NCBI GenBank assembly: GCA_965249225.1
Contig: CBDFLT010000009.1
Span: forward strand, 558,001-622,000
Reading direction: 5' to 3'
From: CBDFLT01 sp965249225
GTDB lineage: Bacteria; Chloroflexota; Dehalococcoidia; Lucifugimonadales; G963668185
DNA length: 64,000 nt
In this document: one piece after another, positions 35,839 through 44,999 of the stretch
How positions within the stretch are numbered: the first letter of the stretch is position 1
Layout: every line of letters begins with the position of its first letter
The notes under the pieces: generated by a model
Told to the model about the DNA's origin: nothing
Database searches by the model: none
The model's input: only the letters and a program-made list of their open reading frames with translations
Program-made: the position numbers and the translations under genes

Positions 35839-37014
35839 ATGGAGTTTGGGTTTACCCCCGAGGAAGAGGCGTTTCGAGGGGAGGTCCGACGGTTCCTGGA
35901 GGCGGAGCTGCCCGAGGGATGGTCGGGTGGAGTGGGGGTGGGCGACGAGGAGGAGTGGGGGTTCACCCTCCGGATACGCAAGAAGCTGGCCGCGAAGGGC
36001 TGGCTCACGATGGCCTGGCCGAAGGAGTATGGCGGCCAGGCCGCGTCGCTTGTAAGGCAGCTCATCTTCGACGAGGAGATGGCGTACCATCGCGCTCCAG
36101 GTCGTGACCCCTTCGGCGTCCAGATGCTTGCTCCCACACTGATGGTCCACGGCACCGAGGCGCAGAAGAGGGAGCACCTATCCCCCATCGCCCGAGGCGA
36201 GGCCCAGTGGTGCCAGGGCTACTCCGAGCCCGACTCGGGCTCCGATCTGGCGTCACTCCAGACCAGCGCGGTCGAGGACGGAGACGATTTCGTCGTCAAC
36301 GGGACCAAGACATGGACCACGGGGGCCCACCGCGCCGACCACATCATGTTCCTGGCCCGCACCGACCCCGACGCACCCAGGCACCGCGGCATCAGCTTCC
36401 TCCTGGCCGATATAACGGACCCCGGAATCACCGTTCGGCCCATTATCAACATGGCCGACCAGCACAGCTTCAACATGGTGGTATTCGAGGACGTGCGGGT
36501 CCCTAAGAAGAACCTGGTGGGAGGAAAGAACGGGGGCTGGTACGTCGGCGCGACGATGCTGGACCTGGAGAGGTCCGGAGTCGAGTACTGGGCCGGCGCG
36601 GTGGCCACGCTGAATGATCTGCTTCAATATGCCGGAGAGGCGCGCCACGACGGACGGAGTCTGGCCGACGACCCTCTAGTGCGGCAACGCCTGGCCGAGC
36701 TTGCCATCGAGGCCGAGGTCAGCCGGCTCATGGCGTATAACATCGCATGGATGCGGGACCAGGGGGCCGTGCCCAATAAAGAGGCGTCGATCGCCAAGGC
36801 GTTCGGCACCGAGCTCCAGCAGAAGGTCGCCAGGGCGGGCATGTGGTTGCTGGGGCTGCACGGGCAGCTTGAGCCCGGCTCCAAACACACGCCTCTGCAG
36901 GGGCGTATCGAGCGGGCTTACCTCTGGTCGGTGTCGGCGACTATCCTGGCCGGCACGTCGGAGATTCAGCGCAGCGTCATCGCGACACGCGGCCTCGGCC
37001 TGCCCAGAGGGTAG
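35839..37014 (+). CDS. Acyl-CoA dehydrogenase family protein (1)
   Basis: FAD-dependent acyl-CoA dehydrogenase of 391 aa. The N-terminal helical domain begins MEFGFTPEEEAFRGEVRRFL. The middle beta domain has the FAD-binding WCQGYSEPDSGSDLASLQT. The C-terminal helical domain ends GTSEIQRSVIATRGLGLPRG, near the FAD pyrophosphate. It transfers electrons to ETF. Chain-length preference is not predictable. It pairs with a second family member 165 bp downstream, as is usual for heteromeric or parallel beta-oxidation-like degradation of unusual acyl-CoAs. Confidence 0.93.
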   Translation: MEFGFTPEEEAFRGEVRRFLEAELPEGWSGGVGVGDEEEWGFTLRIRKKLAAKGWLTMAWPKEYGGQAASLVRQLIFDEEMAYHRAPGRDPFGVQMLAPTLMVHGTEAQKREHLSPIARGEAQWCQGYSEPDSGSDLASLQTSAVEDGDDFVVNGTKTWTTGAHRADHIMFLARTDPDAPRHRGISFLLADITDPGITVRPIINMADQHSFNMVVFEDVRVPKKNLVGGKNGGWYVGATMLDLERSGVEYWAGAVATLNDLLQYAGEARHDGRSLADDPLVRQRLAELAIEAEVSRLMAYNIAWMRDQGAVPNKEASIAKAFGTELQQKVARAGMWLLGLHGQLEPGSKHTPLQGRIERAYLWSVSATILAGTSEIQRSVIATRGLGLPRG

Positions 37015-37084
37015 AGGTGACGCCGCCTATGCTGAGGCCTACTTATGGAGCCACTTTGCTCTGTTTCAAGAGGCTGACGGGAGG

Positions 37085-37140
37085 GTGTGCCCCCGCCCCA
37101 GGGCGATTCTTCCCACCCAACCCACCCTGGACCGCGTCTT
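37085..37140 (-). repeat. Intergenic G-quadruplex repeat, copy D
   Basis: Minus strand reads GACGCGGTCCA, then GGGTGGGTTGGGTGGG (37127-37112), then AAGAATCGCCCTGGGGCGGG. The core is identical to copy C at 53.3 kb. It fills most of the gap between the two acyl-CoA dehydrogenase genes. Confidence 0.8.
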
Positions 37141-37178
37141 AGGACGCCCCGTCCCCATACGATGTCGATGAGATAACG

Positions 37179-38303
37179 ATGGACTTTGGACTTAACGAAA
37201 CCCAGCAGATGCTCAAAACCAGCGCGCGGGAGTTCCTGGAGCGCGAGTGCCCGGCTGGCTACGTCCGGGCAATGGAGGAGGACGAGAAAGGGTTTTCGCC
37301 CGAGGTGTGGCGTAAGCTGGCCCAACAAGGCTGGCTCGGCCTAGTGTTCCCCCAACGGTACGGCGGCGCGGGGCTTGGCTTCCTCGACCTATGCGTACTC
37401 ATGGAAGAGACGGGAAGGGCGTTACTTCCAGGCCCGTTTTTCTCGTCGGTGGTCATGGCGGGCATGGCGATTATGGACTCCGGTAGGGAGGCCCAAAAGC
37501 AAGAGGTTCTTCCTGGAATAGCCGAGGGAGAGCTGATCGCGACCCTGGCCCTGACCGAGCCCAACGCCCGGTGGGACGCGAAGGGCGTCCAGGCCACCGC
37601 CACGGTCAGCGGACGGGATTTCGTGCTCAACGGGACGAAGCTCTTCGTCCTCAACGCGCACGTCTCCGACCTGCTGGTAGTTGCAGCCAGGACGGGCGAG
37701 GCCGACGACGATGTCACCTTACTGATGGTCCCGAGCGACGCGCAGGGCCTGAGCCAGACCCCCCTCAAGACCATCGCATCCGACCGCCAGTCCGAAGTGG
37801 TTCTCGATAGCGTGCGAGCGCCGGTTTCATCGGTCCTGGGCGAGGTTGGTGGGGGCTGGAGAACAATCGAAAAGGTACTTGCCTGGGGCGCCATAGCGAG
37901 GTGCGCTGAGATGGTTGGAGGGGCCCAGCAAGTACTGGACATGACGGTCGAGTACGCCAAGCGGCGCGTGCAGTTCGGCCGGCCCATCGGCAGCTTCCAG
38001 GCCGTGCAGCACCACTGCGCCGACATGGCCATAGACGTAGAGGGCTCTCGCCATATCACCCACCAGGCCGCATGGAGGCTATCAGAAGGCCTGCCTGCCC
38101 ACCGGGAGGTGGCGATGGCCAAGGCCTGGGTCAGCGACGCCTACGGCCGCGTCTGCGCCCTGGGCCACCAGTGCCACGGCGCCATCGGGTTCACCAAAGA
38201 GCACGACCTGCAGCTCTACACCCGCCGGGCCAAGGCGGCCGAGCTCGCCTTCGGCGACGGTGACTTCCACCGGGAGCGGGTCGCGGGCCTAATTCTCTCG
38301 TAG
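37179..38303 (+). CDS. Acyl-CoA dehydrogenase family protein (2)
   Basis: 374 aa, starting MDFGLNETQQMLKTSAREFLEREC. It contains an FAD/acyl-CoA middle domain (ATLALTEPNARWD, FVLNGTKLFV) and a C-terminal helical domain with RVQFGRPIGSFQAVQHHCADM and HQCHGAIGFTKEHDLQLYTRRAK, the conserved region around FAD. The terminal stretch differs from copy (1), and the two are not recent duplicates. The conserved catalytic Glu cannot be placed with certainty by eye. Likely forms a pair with (1) in degradation of a branched, aromatic or steroid-like acyl-CoA; this is inference. Confidence 0.92.
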   Translation: MDFGLNETQQMLKTSAREFLERECPAGYVRAMEEDEKGFSPEVWRKLAQQGWLGLVFPQRYGGAGLGFLDLCVLMEETGRALLPGPFFSSVVMAGMAIMDSGREAQKQEVLPGIAEGELIATLALTEPNARWDAKGVQATATVSGRDFVLNGTKLFVLNAHVSDLLVVAARTGEADDDVTLLMVPSDAQGLSQTPLKTIASDRQSEVVLDSVRAPVSSVLGEVGGGWRTIEKVLAWGAIARCAEMVGGAQQVLDMTVEYAKRRVQFGRPIGSFQAVQHHCADMAIDVEGSRHITHQAAWRLSEGLPAHREVAMAKAWVSDAYGRVCALGHQCHGAIGFTKEHDLQLYTRRAKAAELAFGDGDFHRERVAGLILS

Positions 38304-38374
38304 GGACTGCACCCCGCGTGTCCCAAACTTGTTGAGGGGCGGAGCGAAATGCTCATACTCATAGAGGGTGTGGC

Positions 38375-38485
38375 ACCCCGCCCCCGGGTAGTTTTCCCGC
38401 CCTCCCACCCTGTATGGTTGTCCGAAGGCGTCCCGCCCCTTTGGGTGGGTCTCTCACCCTCCCACCCTCGGACGTTGTCCGAGGA
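38375..38485 (-). repeat. Tandem G-quadruplex repeats, copies E1 and E2
   Basis: Minus strand: E1 has the perfect stem CTCGGAC-AAC-GTCCGAG followed by GGGTGGGAGGGTGAG, with three G tracts. E2 has GGACAACC, then GGGTGGGAGGGCGGG (38410-38396), then AAAACTACCCGGGGGCGGGG. Both share the hairpin, G-rich core and tail order with copies A-D. Confidence 0.7.
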
Positions 38486-38553
38486 CGCCGCATCCGCAGT
38501 GGTCCGACTGGCCCACCACGGCCTGAGTTCCTGTGGCGGATGCCGACATGCGA

Positions 38554-38562
38554 TGTTATAAT
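38554..38562 (+). promoter_or_regulatory. Extended -10 promoter for the dehydrogenase complex operon
   Basis: TGTTATAAT is a perfect extended -10 element; the predicted transcript starts near 38569, giving a 64-nt leader with AAGGAGG at 38619-38625. Confidence 0.55.
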
Positions 38563-38632
38563 CCAGCCGGGGAACGGCCCTTCCAACTACCCCTGGGGGC
38601 CGAGAACATCTGGTCGCGAAGGAGGACAGGCT

Positions 38633-39616
38633 GTGGGATCAAACCGCTCCTCGATTACTACCGAGAAGATGCTATGGATGTACGAGACGATGGTGACCAT
38701 CCGTCGTTTCGAGGAGGAGGCGAAGCGACAGTCGGACTCGGGTAAGCTGACCGGCATGCACTCATCCATCGGGCAAGAGGCGGTGCCGACCGGCGTCTGC
38801 GCCCACCTCAACATCGACGACTACGTACTTGGCACACACCGGAGCCATCACCACTGCATCGCCAAGGGCGTCGGCCTTAACGAGATGATGGCGGAGCTCC
38901 TGGGCAAGGCCACGGGGACCAACAAGGGAAAAGGCGGCACCATGCACATCGCCGACGTCAACAAGGGTATGCTCGGCGCCAACAGCGTGGTGGGGTCCAG
39001 CATCCCGGTGGCGACGGGCGCTGCGTTGAGCGCAAAGGTGCGTGGCACCAAGCAGGTGACCGTCTCATTTTTCGGCGACGGCGCCTCCAGCCAGGGCACT
39101 CTCCACGAGTCGATGAACCTGGCCTCGATCTGGAAGCTGCCGGTCATCTTCGTTTGCGAGAACAACCGCTATGCCGAGGCAACCCCTTCCGAGTACGCCA
39201 TCGCGGGCGGCTCCGTGGCTAACCGGGCCGCCGGTTACGCCATGCCGGGCGTGACCGTGGACGGCCAGTCGGTCCTGGACGTGTACCAGGCCAGCGGCGA
39301 GGCTATCGAGAGGGCGAGGTCGGGTGAAGGCCCGACCCTGATTGAGGCGATGACCTACCGGTACATGGGTCATTTCGGGGCCGATGATCCCCTCCAATAC
39401 AGGACCGAAGAGGAAGAGGCGTCCTATCGGGCCAAAGACTGCATCGACACCTTCAAGATCTACCTGCTGGACGGAGACCACGCCACGCCCGACGACCTCG
39501 AGCAGATCGAGAGCCTCGCCGTGGAGAACGTCGCCACCTCTGTCAAGTTCGCGGATGAGAGCCCGTTTCCGGAGCCGCAGGAGCTCTTCGAAGACGTTTA
39601 CTTGTCCTATCCATAG
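38633..39616 (+). CDS. 2-oxoacid (pyruvate/acetoin-type) dehydrogenase E1 component, alpha subunit
   Basis: Thiamine diphosphate-dependent subunit of 327 aa. GTG 38633 is preferred because AAGGAGG ends 7 bp upstream and the promoter lies inside the longer open frame. The ThDP motif is GDGASSQGTLHESMNLASIW, ending ENN at residues about 160-190. The phosphorylation-loop/active-site region is TYRYMGHFGADDP. It forms the alpha2beta2 decarboxylase with the downstream beta subunits. Acetoin dehydrogenase is a close alternative to pyruvate dehydrogenase. Confidence 0.9.
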   Translation: MGSNRSSITTEKMLWMYETMVTIRRFEEEAKRQSDSGKLTGMHSSIGQEAVPTGVCAHLNIDDYVLGTHRSHHHCIAKGVGLNEMMAELLGKATGTNKGKGGTMHIADVNKGMLGANSVVGSSIPVATGAALSAKVRGTKQVTVSFFGDGASSQGTLHESMNLASIWKLPVIFVCENNRYAEATPSEYAIAGGSVANRAAGYAMPGVTVDGQSVLDVYQASGEAIERARSGEGPTLIEAMTYRYMGHFGADDPLQYRTEEEEASYRAKDCIDTFKIYLLDGDHATPDDLEQIESLAVENVATSVKFADESPFPEPQELFEDVYLSYP

Positions 39617-39657
39617 CCCGTGACGAACATTGGCGAGTTCCCCATAGGGAGACCAGC

Positions 39658-40686
39658 ATGACACAGGCGCAGGCCGTCAGACAGCTAACCTTCACACAGG
39701 CGGTAAACGAGTGCTTCCGGCAGGAGATGGAGCGCGACCCGACGATAATCATCATGGGCGAGGATATCGCGGGCGGTGCCGGCCGTCCGCAGTTTGAGGA
39801 TGCGTGGGGAGGTCCCTATAAGCTCACGGAAGGACTTATAGGTCGGTTTGGCCCCGAGCGCATCCGCGACACGCCCATCTCGGAAGCGGGCTTTGTCGGC
39901 GCCGGCGTGGGAGCGGCGGCGACCGGCCTACGGCCTATAGTGGACCTGATGTTCGTAGGGTTTTTGGGCGTGTGCACCGATCAGATCACCGACAATGCCG
40001 CCAAAATGCGCTACATGTTCGGTGGAAAGATCAAGATCCCGCTGACTGTCATGACCGCCATCGGGGCCGGCGGCAATCTCGCGGCACAGCACTCGGAGAC
40101 CCTGTACTCGGTGTTCACCCACTTCCCAGGGCTCAAGTGCCTCGTCCCGTCCAATCCATACAACGCCAAGGGGCTCCATGCGGCCGCCATCCGCGACGAC
40201 GATCCCGTGGTCATCTTCAACCATAATCTGCTGATGGGCATGCGCGGTGACCAGCACATTCCCGAGGAGCCGTACGTTGTGCCCATAGGGAAGGCCGATG
40301 TCCCCTTGGAGGGCACCGACGTGACCCTGGTGGGCATCGGCTATACCACTCAAGTCTGCCTGCAGGCAGCCCAGGGCCTCGGCGAGCAGGGCTATTCGGC
40401 CGAGGTAGTGGACCTGCAATCGATTTCGCCAATGGATGAGGAGACGATTCTAGAGTCTGTGAAAAAGACCAGGAAGATAGTGATCGTGGACGAGGACTAT
40501 CCTCGCTGCAGCGTGGCCAGCGACATCTCGGCGCTGGTTGCAGAGCAGGCCTTCGACTATCTGGATGCACCGCCGCGTCGAGTTACGGCGCCTCATACCT
40601 CCATACCCTACGCCACGTCTCTTGAGCAGTTGTATCTGCCGAACAAAGAGTCGGTCATGGAGGCGGCGCTTTCCGCCCTCGAGTGA
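39658..40686 (+). CDS. 2-oxoacid dehydrogenase E1 component, beta subunit (copy 1)
   Basis: 342 aa. Transketolase central and C-terminal domains: IMGEDIAGGAGRP, GPERIRDTPISEAGFVGAGVGAA, AQHSETLYSVFTHFPGLK (conserved His near the active site), and the C-terminal VEVVDL-type Rossmann region with DMEET-like SPMDEETIL and VIVDEDYPRCS. Together with E1-alpha it decarboxylates the 2-oxoacid and acylates lipoate on E2. A highly similar, equal-length gene follows 18 bp downstream. Confidence 0.91.
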   Translation: MTQAQAVRQLTFTQAVNECFRQEMERDPTIIIMGEDIAGGAGRPQFEDAWGGPYKLTEGLIGRFGPERIRDTPISEAGFVGAGVGAAATGLRPIVDLMFVGFLGVCTDQITDNAAKMRYMFGGKIKIPLTVMTAIGAGGNLAAQHSETLYSVFTHFPGLKCLVPSNPYNAKGLHAAAIRDDDPVVIFNHNLLMGMRGDQHIPEEPYVVPIGKADVPLEGTDVTLVGIGYTTQVCLQAAQGLGEQGYSAEVVDLQSISPMDEETILESVKKTRKIVIVDEDYPRCSVASDISALVAEQAFDYLDAPPRRVTAPHTSIPYATSLEQLYLPNKESVMEAALSALE

Positions 40687-40704
40687 GACGGGTACTGCCC
40701 AATC

Positions 40705-41733
40705 ATGACGCAGGCACAAGCTACCAGGCAGATGACTTATATAAAGGCCGTGAACGAGTGCTTCCGGCAGGAGATGGAGCGCGACCCGTCGGTTATCTTC
40801 ATGGGCGAGGACATCGCCGGTGGAGCCGGACGGCCCGAGAAGCAGGACGCCTGGGGCGGCCCAATGAGATTTACCAAAGGGCTCATAGGTCAGTTCGGTC
40901 CCGAGCGCATCCGCGACACGCCCATCTCGGAGGCTGGCTTTATCGGCGCCGGTGTCGGGGCTGCGGCGACGGGCCTCCGTCCCGTGGTGGACCTTATGTA
41001 CGTTGGATTCTGGGGCGTATGCGCAGACCAGATCATCGACAACGCCGCCAAGATGCGCTACATGTTCGGCGGAAAGATCAATATCCCGCTTACCGTCATG
41101 ACGAGTATGGGGGCCGGCGGCAGCAAGGCGGCGCAGCACTCGGAGTCCCTATACTCGGTGTTTGCGCATTTCCCGGGGCTCAAGTGTCTCGTCCCATCCA
41201 ATCCATACAACGCCAAGGGGCTCTATGCTGCCGCCATCCGAGACGACGACCCTGTGGTCGTATTCAACAATAACCGCGTGATGGCGCTGCGCGGCGAGTG
41301 GCACGTGCCCGAGGAGCCTTACGCGTTGCCCATCGGGAAAGCCGACGTCGCCATCGAGGGCGCCGATGTGACTCTGGTGGGTATCGGCTACACTACCCAC
41401 GTCTGTCTCCAGGCCGCCCAAGGCCTCGGTGAGCAGGGCTACTCGGCAGAGGTCGTGGACCTGCTGTCCGTCTCCCCCATGGACGAGGAGACGATCCTGG
41501 AGTCCGTGAAAAAGACCAGGAAGGTGGTGATCGTGGACGAGGACTACCCCCGGTGTAGCATTGCCGGCGATATCTCAGCGCTGGTGGTGGAGCAGGCCTT
41601 CGACTATCTGGACGCGCCTCCCCGCCGGGTCACGACACCCCACACCTCGGTGCCGTACAGCGCGCCGCTTGAGGCCCTCTTTATGCCGACTAAGGAGTCG
41701 GTCATAGAGGCGGCGCTGTCTGTGATGGAGTAG
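40705..41733 (+). CDS. 2-oxoacid dehydrogenase E1 component, beta subunit (copy 2)
   Basis: 342 aa, same length as copy 1 and alignable without gaps at the ends. It shares MERDP, GEDIAGGAGRP, GPERIRDTPISEAGF, SNPYNAKGL, DEETILESVKKTRK and DEDYPRCS. Differences cluster around the substrate side, e.g. YVGFWGVCADQI versus FVGFLGVCTDQI, and SMGAGGSKAAQHSES versus AIGAGGNLAAQHSET. This looks like a tandem duplication followed by divergence, so the complex may assemble with either beta subunit. Nothing indicates a loss of function. Confidence 0.9.
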   Translation: MTQAQATRQMTYIKAVNECFRQEMERDPSVIFMGEDIAGGAGRPEKQDAWGGPMRFTKGLIGQFGPERIRDTPISEAGFIGAGVGAAATGLRPVVDLMYVGFWGVCADQIIDNAAKMRYMFGGKINIPLTVMTSMGAGGSKAAQHSESLYSVFAHFPGLKCLVPSNPYNAKGLYAAAIRDDDPVVVFNNNRVMALRGEWHVPEEPYALPIGKADVAIEGADVTLVGIGYTTHVCLQAAQGLGEQGYSAEVVDLLSVSPMDEETILESVKKTRKVVIVDEDYPRCSIAGDISALVVEQAFDYLDAPPRRVTTPHTSVPYSAPLEALFMPTKESVIEAALSVME

Positions 41734-41743
41734 GGGTCAGGTT

Positions 41744-42928
41744 ATGGCGGTCCCAATCGTGATGCCAAAGCTCGGAATGGTCATGGTCGAGGGTACCCTG
41801 ACCAAGTGGACCAAGTCACCGGGCGGCACCGTCCAGCAGGGCGAGGTGGTTGCGGAGATCGAGACGGAGAAGATCAGCTATGAGCTGGAGGCCACCGACA
41901 GCGGCACCCTTCACCCGATAGTGGAGGAGGGGGCTACCGTCCCTGTTGGGGATGCGCTAGGGTACCTGCTCGCCGAGGGAGAGGCCCCTCCCGAGGCCCC
42001 ACCGCCGACTGAGGCTCCTTCACAGGACGCGCCCGCTCAGCGAGCCCCGACGCAACGGCGGCCATCCGCCGGCCGTGGTGCCGGGGACGTGGTGCCATCC
42101 ACTCCTGGTGCCAGACGTCTGGCCGCTAAGCTGGAGGTCGAGATCTCCAGCGTCACGCCTACGGGGCCGCGAGGCAGGGTTGTGGAGGCCGACGTGAGGG
42201 CGTATGCCGATGGTCAAACCGCAGCGGCCTCACCGGTCCCTCCGGGCCTGCCGGAACCCTCGAAGACCGTGCCTGTAGAGGGCATGCGTAAGGCCATCGC
42301 AGAGCATATGCGCGGCAGTATCTCCTCCACCGCGCAGCTCACCTTCTTGCTCGATGTGGATGTCACGGAGGCGGAGCGGCTTCGAAAAGAGGTCTCAAAA
42401 AAGCGGGGCACAACCCTTACCAAGGCGCACATGTTCATAAAGGCGTGCGTGGAGACGCTGAAGGACAACCCCATACTTAACACCGTGCTGGCTGACGGGA
42501 AGGTCCTGCACTTCGATGACGTCAACATGGCGATCGCGGTGGCGCTGGACGAAGGCCTCGTGGTTCCGGTGCTCAGGGAGGCCCAGGACAAGACCATCTT
42601 TCAGATCTCAGAGGAGACCCGCGAGCTCACGACCAAGGTGAGGGAGGGCAAGATCGCGCCCGACGACCTGGTCGGAGGAACCTTTACCATCAGCGTGCTC
42701 GGGACCGTGGACGGGTTCACGCCGATCCTGAACCCAGGTCAAAGCGGCATCCTGGGTGTCGGTAGGACGGTGGAGAAACCGGTGGTCAGAGACGGTGAGA
42801 TCGTCGTTCGCACCATGACCACCGTCAGCTTGACGGTCGACCACCAGGTCGTTGATGGCGTGGTGGCCGCCGCGTTCCTGAAACGTCTCCAGCAGGTCAT
42901 CGGGCAACCCGCTCCACTGTTCGAGTAG
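41744..42928 (+). CDS. 2-oxoacid dehydrogenase E2 component (dihydrolipoamide acyltransferase)
   Basis: 394 aa with the full E2 layout. The lipoyl domain covers residues 1-78, with lipoyl-Lys43 in EIETEKISYE. An Ala/Pro-rich linker follows (about 79-115). The peripheral subunit-binding domain is about 118-156 (TPGARRLAAKLEVEISSV). The catalytic domain carries DHQVVDG, with His367 and Asp371. Eleven bp after E1-beta copy 2. No E3 lipoamide dehydrogenase gene is next to it, so that subunit must come from elsewhere. Confidence 0.92.
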   Translation: MAVPIVMPKLGMVMVEGTLTKWTKSPGGTVQQGEVVAEIETEKISYELEATDSGTLHPIVEEGATVPVGDALGYLLAEGEAPPEAPPPTEAPSQDAPAQRAPTQRRPSAGRGAGDVVPSTPGARRLAAKLEVEISSVTPTGPRGRVVEADVRAYADGQTAAASPVPPGLPEPSKTVPVEGMRKAIAEHMRGSISSTAQLTFLLDVDVTEAERLRKEVSKKRGTTLTKAHMFIKACVETLKDNPILNTVLADGKVLHFDDVNMAIAVALDEGLVVPVLREAQDKTIFQISEETRELTTKVREGKIAPDDLVGGTFTISVLGTVDGFTPILNPGQSGILGVGRTVEKPVVRDGEIVVRTMTTVSLTVDHQVVDGVVAAAFLKRLQQVIGQPAPLFE

Positions 42929-42937
42929 GGCCGCGCG

Positions 42938-42975
42938 ACGGTTCTTCCCGCCGTGCTCCGCGCCTCAAGAACCGT
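42938..42975 (+). terminator. Stem-loop after the E2 gene
   Basis: ACGGTTCTT (42938-42946) pairs perfectly with AAGAACCGT (42967-42975) across a 20-nt loop. The T-tract after it is poor, so termination strength is uncertain. The 42976-43207 stretch has no gene but includes a possible degraded repeat near 43130-43160. Confidence 0.5.
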
Positions 42976-43207
42976 TAACGAGGTGGGACTTCTCCTAGAC
43001 AACTGGGTGGCCGTGTGTGAAATTACTACGGTGCGGCGGCCTTGACTGACCGGAGTAAAATAGAGTTTCGCCGCTCAACGGTCGCTGGGGTGTTCCGCGA
43101 GGAGGCCTTGCCCGTTGTGTCTGAGTGGGAGGAGAGACCCCCTGGCGCGGCGTCTTAATCGGTACTGAAACCGGCACACATTTGCTACTATGTTGTAGGG
43201 AGGCACA

Positions 43208-43783
43208 ATGGAAGGAATTTTCTTTTTACTAACTGGAGCGGCTCTTTTCTCACACTCGTGGTATATCCTGGGCCTTTATACCGATGGACGCACCATGGGT
43301 GTGGTAGTAGGAGGGTTGGGAGCGGCTACGTTGATAGCCCTCGTCGTCGAGCCTCAACTGCTGATCGCAGCGGGTAAGGGGACAAAGATAATCGACTCTG
43401 AGGATGTCTTGGCCCAATCGAATATGTTGAAGTCTCTGATCATCGTCTGGGCTGCCTACGGCCTCGTCGTGGCTGCTCAGGGCCTGTGGGACTTCGACGA
43501 GAGGGCGATAGGGTTCTACGGTATCGTTCTTTTGGCCGCGACCGCGGTGCCGATGATCTACTTCTTCGTGGAACTGCAGACCCGTTACGGGGACGGCGTG
43601 ATGCTCGGGGTGTCGATTGCGACGCTGCTCCTCGCCATCCAGGCCGGGATGCTTCTCTTCTACCTGGCAGTCCCCTTCCTGGTGCTCAGGCTGGTGGCCG
43701 GCTGGTTCTTGCTAATTGGAGGCGGCTCTGTGGCGGCCCTGGGCATGTTGATGCTTACCACGGTAATCAGGGTGACGGGCTAG
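43208..43783 (+). CDS. Small polytopic membrane protein, unknown function
   Basis: 191 aa with about six hydrophobic segments: MEGIFFLLTGAALFSHSWYI, GVVVGGLGAATLIALVV, MLKSLIIVWAAYGLVVAA, GIVLLAATAVPMIYFF, VMLGVSIATLLLAIQAGM and LLIGGGSVAALGMLML. Between the second and third segments a polar loop contains LLIAAGKGTKIIDSEDVLA. Overall it recalls AmiS/UreI-like six-helix channels, but I cannot confirm the family by motif. AGGGAGG precedes the ATG. Its stop codon is part of the CTAGTACTAG site next to the IS630 element. Confidence 0.65.
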   Translation: MEGIFFLLTGAALFSHSWYILGLYTDGRTMGVVVGGLGAATLIALVVEPQLLIAAGKGTKIIDSEDVLAQSNMLKSLIIVWAAYGLVVAAQGLWDFDERAIGFYGIVLLAATAVPMIYFFVELQTRYGDGVMLGVSIATLLLAIQAGMLLFYLAVPFLVLRLVAGWFLLIGGGSVAALGMLMLTTVIRVTG

Positions 43784-43785
43784 TA

Positions 43786-44999
43786 CTCAGTCAACCTAAT
43801 TGTTGGCAGGATAGAGATGGTGAAGCTTGACTCGGGCGTCCACAGTGGAGAATCTCCAGTCAATGGTTGCTCCGGCTTGGTTTCGTTCTGCCTCCAGGGC
43901 CGCGATCTCGCCACTCAAAGTCTCTTCATCGGCAATACGCCGGCGCAGGACTCGCCTGGCCAAGACACTGAACTCGATCTCTGCCATGTTGAGCCAACTA
44001 CCGTGCTTGGGAGTGTAGTGAAACTCCAAGCGTTTGCGTATTCGCCTAGCCTCCTTGGGCTCGAAGGTTTCGTAGAGGGAAGCTGGTTTGTGGGTGTTGA
44101 GGTTGTCCAGCACCACCCGGATCTTCTCGGACGCTGGGTAAGCTTCATCGGCCAGCCACCGCATCTGCTGAGCGAAGTCCACCATGGTACGACGTTCGGT
44201 CACTGCCACATGCCTCCAGCCCGCCAGGGGCTCGCACAGCATGAACAGGTTTCGGGTGCCATTGCGCTGGTACTCGTAATCGTATCGCTCCCGTCGTGCC
44301 GGCTTGGGCGGGATCGGAGACCTCTTTTCCGCCAGCAACTGCTTGGAGGTCTCGTCGAAACAGACCACCGGGCGCTCTGGGTCATAGGGTTCCGCGTAAA
44401 GGTCCAGCACATCCTCCATACACGCCACAAACTCGGCGCTCACCTGGGGAATACACCACTCCTTCTTCTGCCACGGCTTGAGACTGTTTTTTTCAACCGC
44501 TTGCGAATTCCCTCGTGGGACATGGAGGGCGCCAGCCCCAACTCCACCACCTTGTTTGCCAGGAGCCGCAGGGTCCAGTGGTCATGGCCTGGAGGGGCCT
44601 CGCTGCACGCCAGGGCAATCAGGTGCGCTTCCCCCCGCTCATCCAGTTTGGTCGGATGTCCTGGCCGAGGATCTTCCTCCAAGGCCCGCTTCAGTCCTCC
44701 CTCCAGGTACCGCCGCTTGGTACGGCACACCGTACCCGCAGACGTGTCCAGCGCCTCCACGATGCGCATCACCCCCCAGCCCGTATCTGCCTTTAGCAGA
44801 ATACGGGCCCGGGCAACCTTTCGCGCTGGGCTCTTTCCCCCGCGAATCAGTCGTTCCAACTGGTCTCGTTCTTCCCTTTCCAACCGGACCACATACCGTT
44901 CTCGTCCCATGGCTGCCACCCTCCTACGTCAACACTCCTAAAAAAGGGTAGCAACCTTAGACGTTTTCTTAAACAATTACCAAAACCGAGTTGACTGAG
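43786..44999. mobile_element. IS630-family insertion sequence, complete
   Basis: 1214 bp bounded by the inverted termini CTCAGTCAAC (43786-43795) and GTTGACTGAG (44990-44999), flanked by TA on each side (43784-43785, 45000-45001), the typical IS630/Tc1-mariner duplication. With the insert removed, the site reads CTAGTACTAG, a palindrome. It lies directly after the membrane protein stop codon and before prkA. It encodes one transposase in two overlapping frames. Confidence 0.88.
43796..44919 (-). CDS. IS630 transposase read across a -1 frameshift
   Basis: Two frames overlap around a run of seven A on the minus strand (44487-44493). The first frame (44919-44440) gives the N-terminal DNA-binding part: QLERLIRGGKSPARKVARARILLKAD, a helix-turn-helix, and LKKT at the slip. 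In the -1 frame after it, PWQKKEWCIPQVSAEF continues smoothly into the DDE catalytic half (stop at 43796), with VVCFDETSKQLL, VVLDNLNTHKP and GSWLNMAEIEF giving the Asp, Asp and Glu residues. Joined, it is about 374 aa. The A7 run fits programmed frameshifting or transcriptional slippage, as in other insertion sequences, rather than decay. Confidence 0.85.

Larger units (their letters stand above)
38304..38632 (+). other. Intergenic region upstream of the 2-oxoacid dehydrogenase operon
   Basis: No gene supported in these 329 bp, although a frame in phase with the E1-alpha gene is open from 38414. It holds two tandem copies of the G-quadruplex repeat (38375-38485) and the promoter at 38554-38562. 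Confidence 0.6.

Noticed and set aside
43130..43160. Further copy of the G-quadruplex repeat before the small membrane protein
   Set aside because: Only a short stretch resembles the hairpin side and the G tracts are absent; too weak to list as a copy.
43817..44941. 374-codon plus-strand frame across the IS element
   Set aside because: Antisense to the transposase; Ser/Pro/Arg-rich with no motif, and the transposase on the minus strand is clear.
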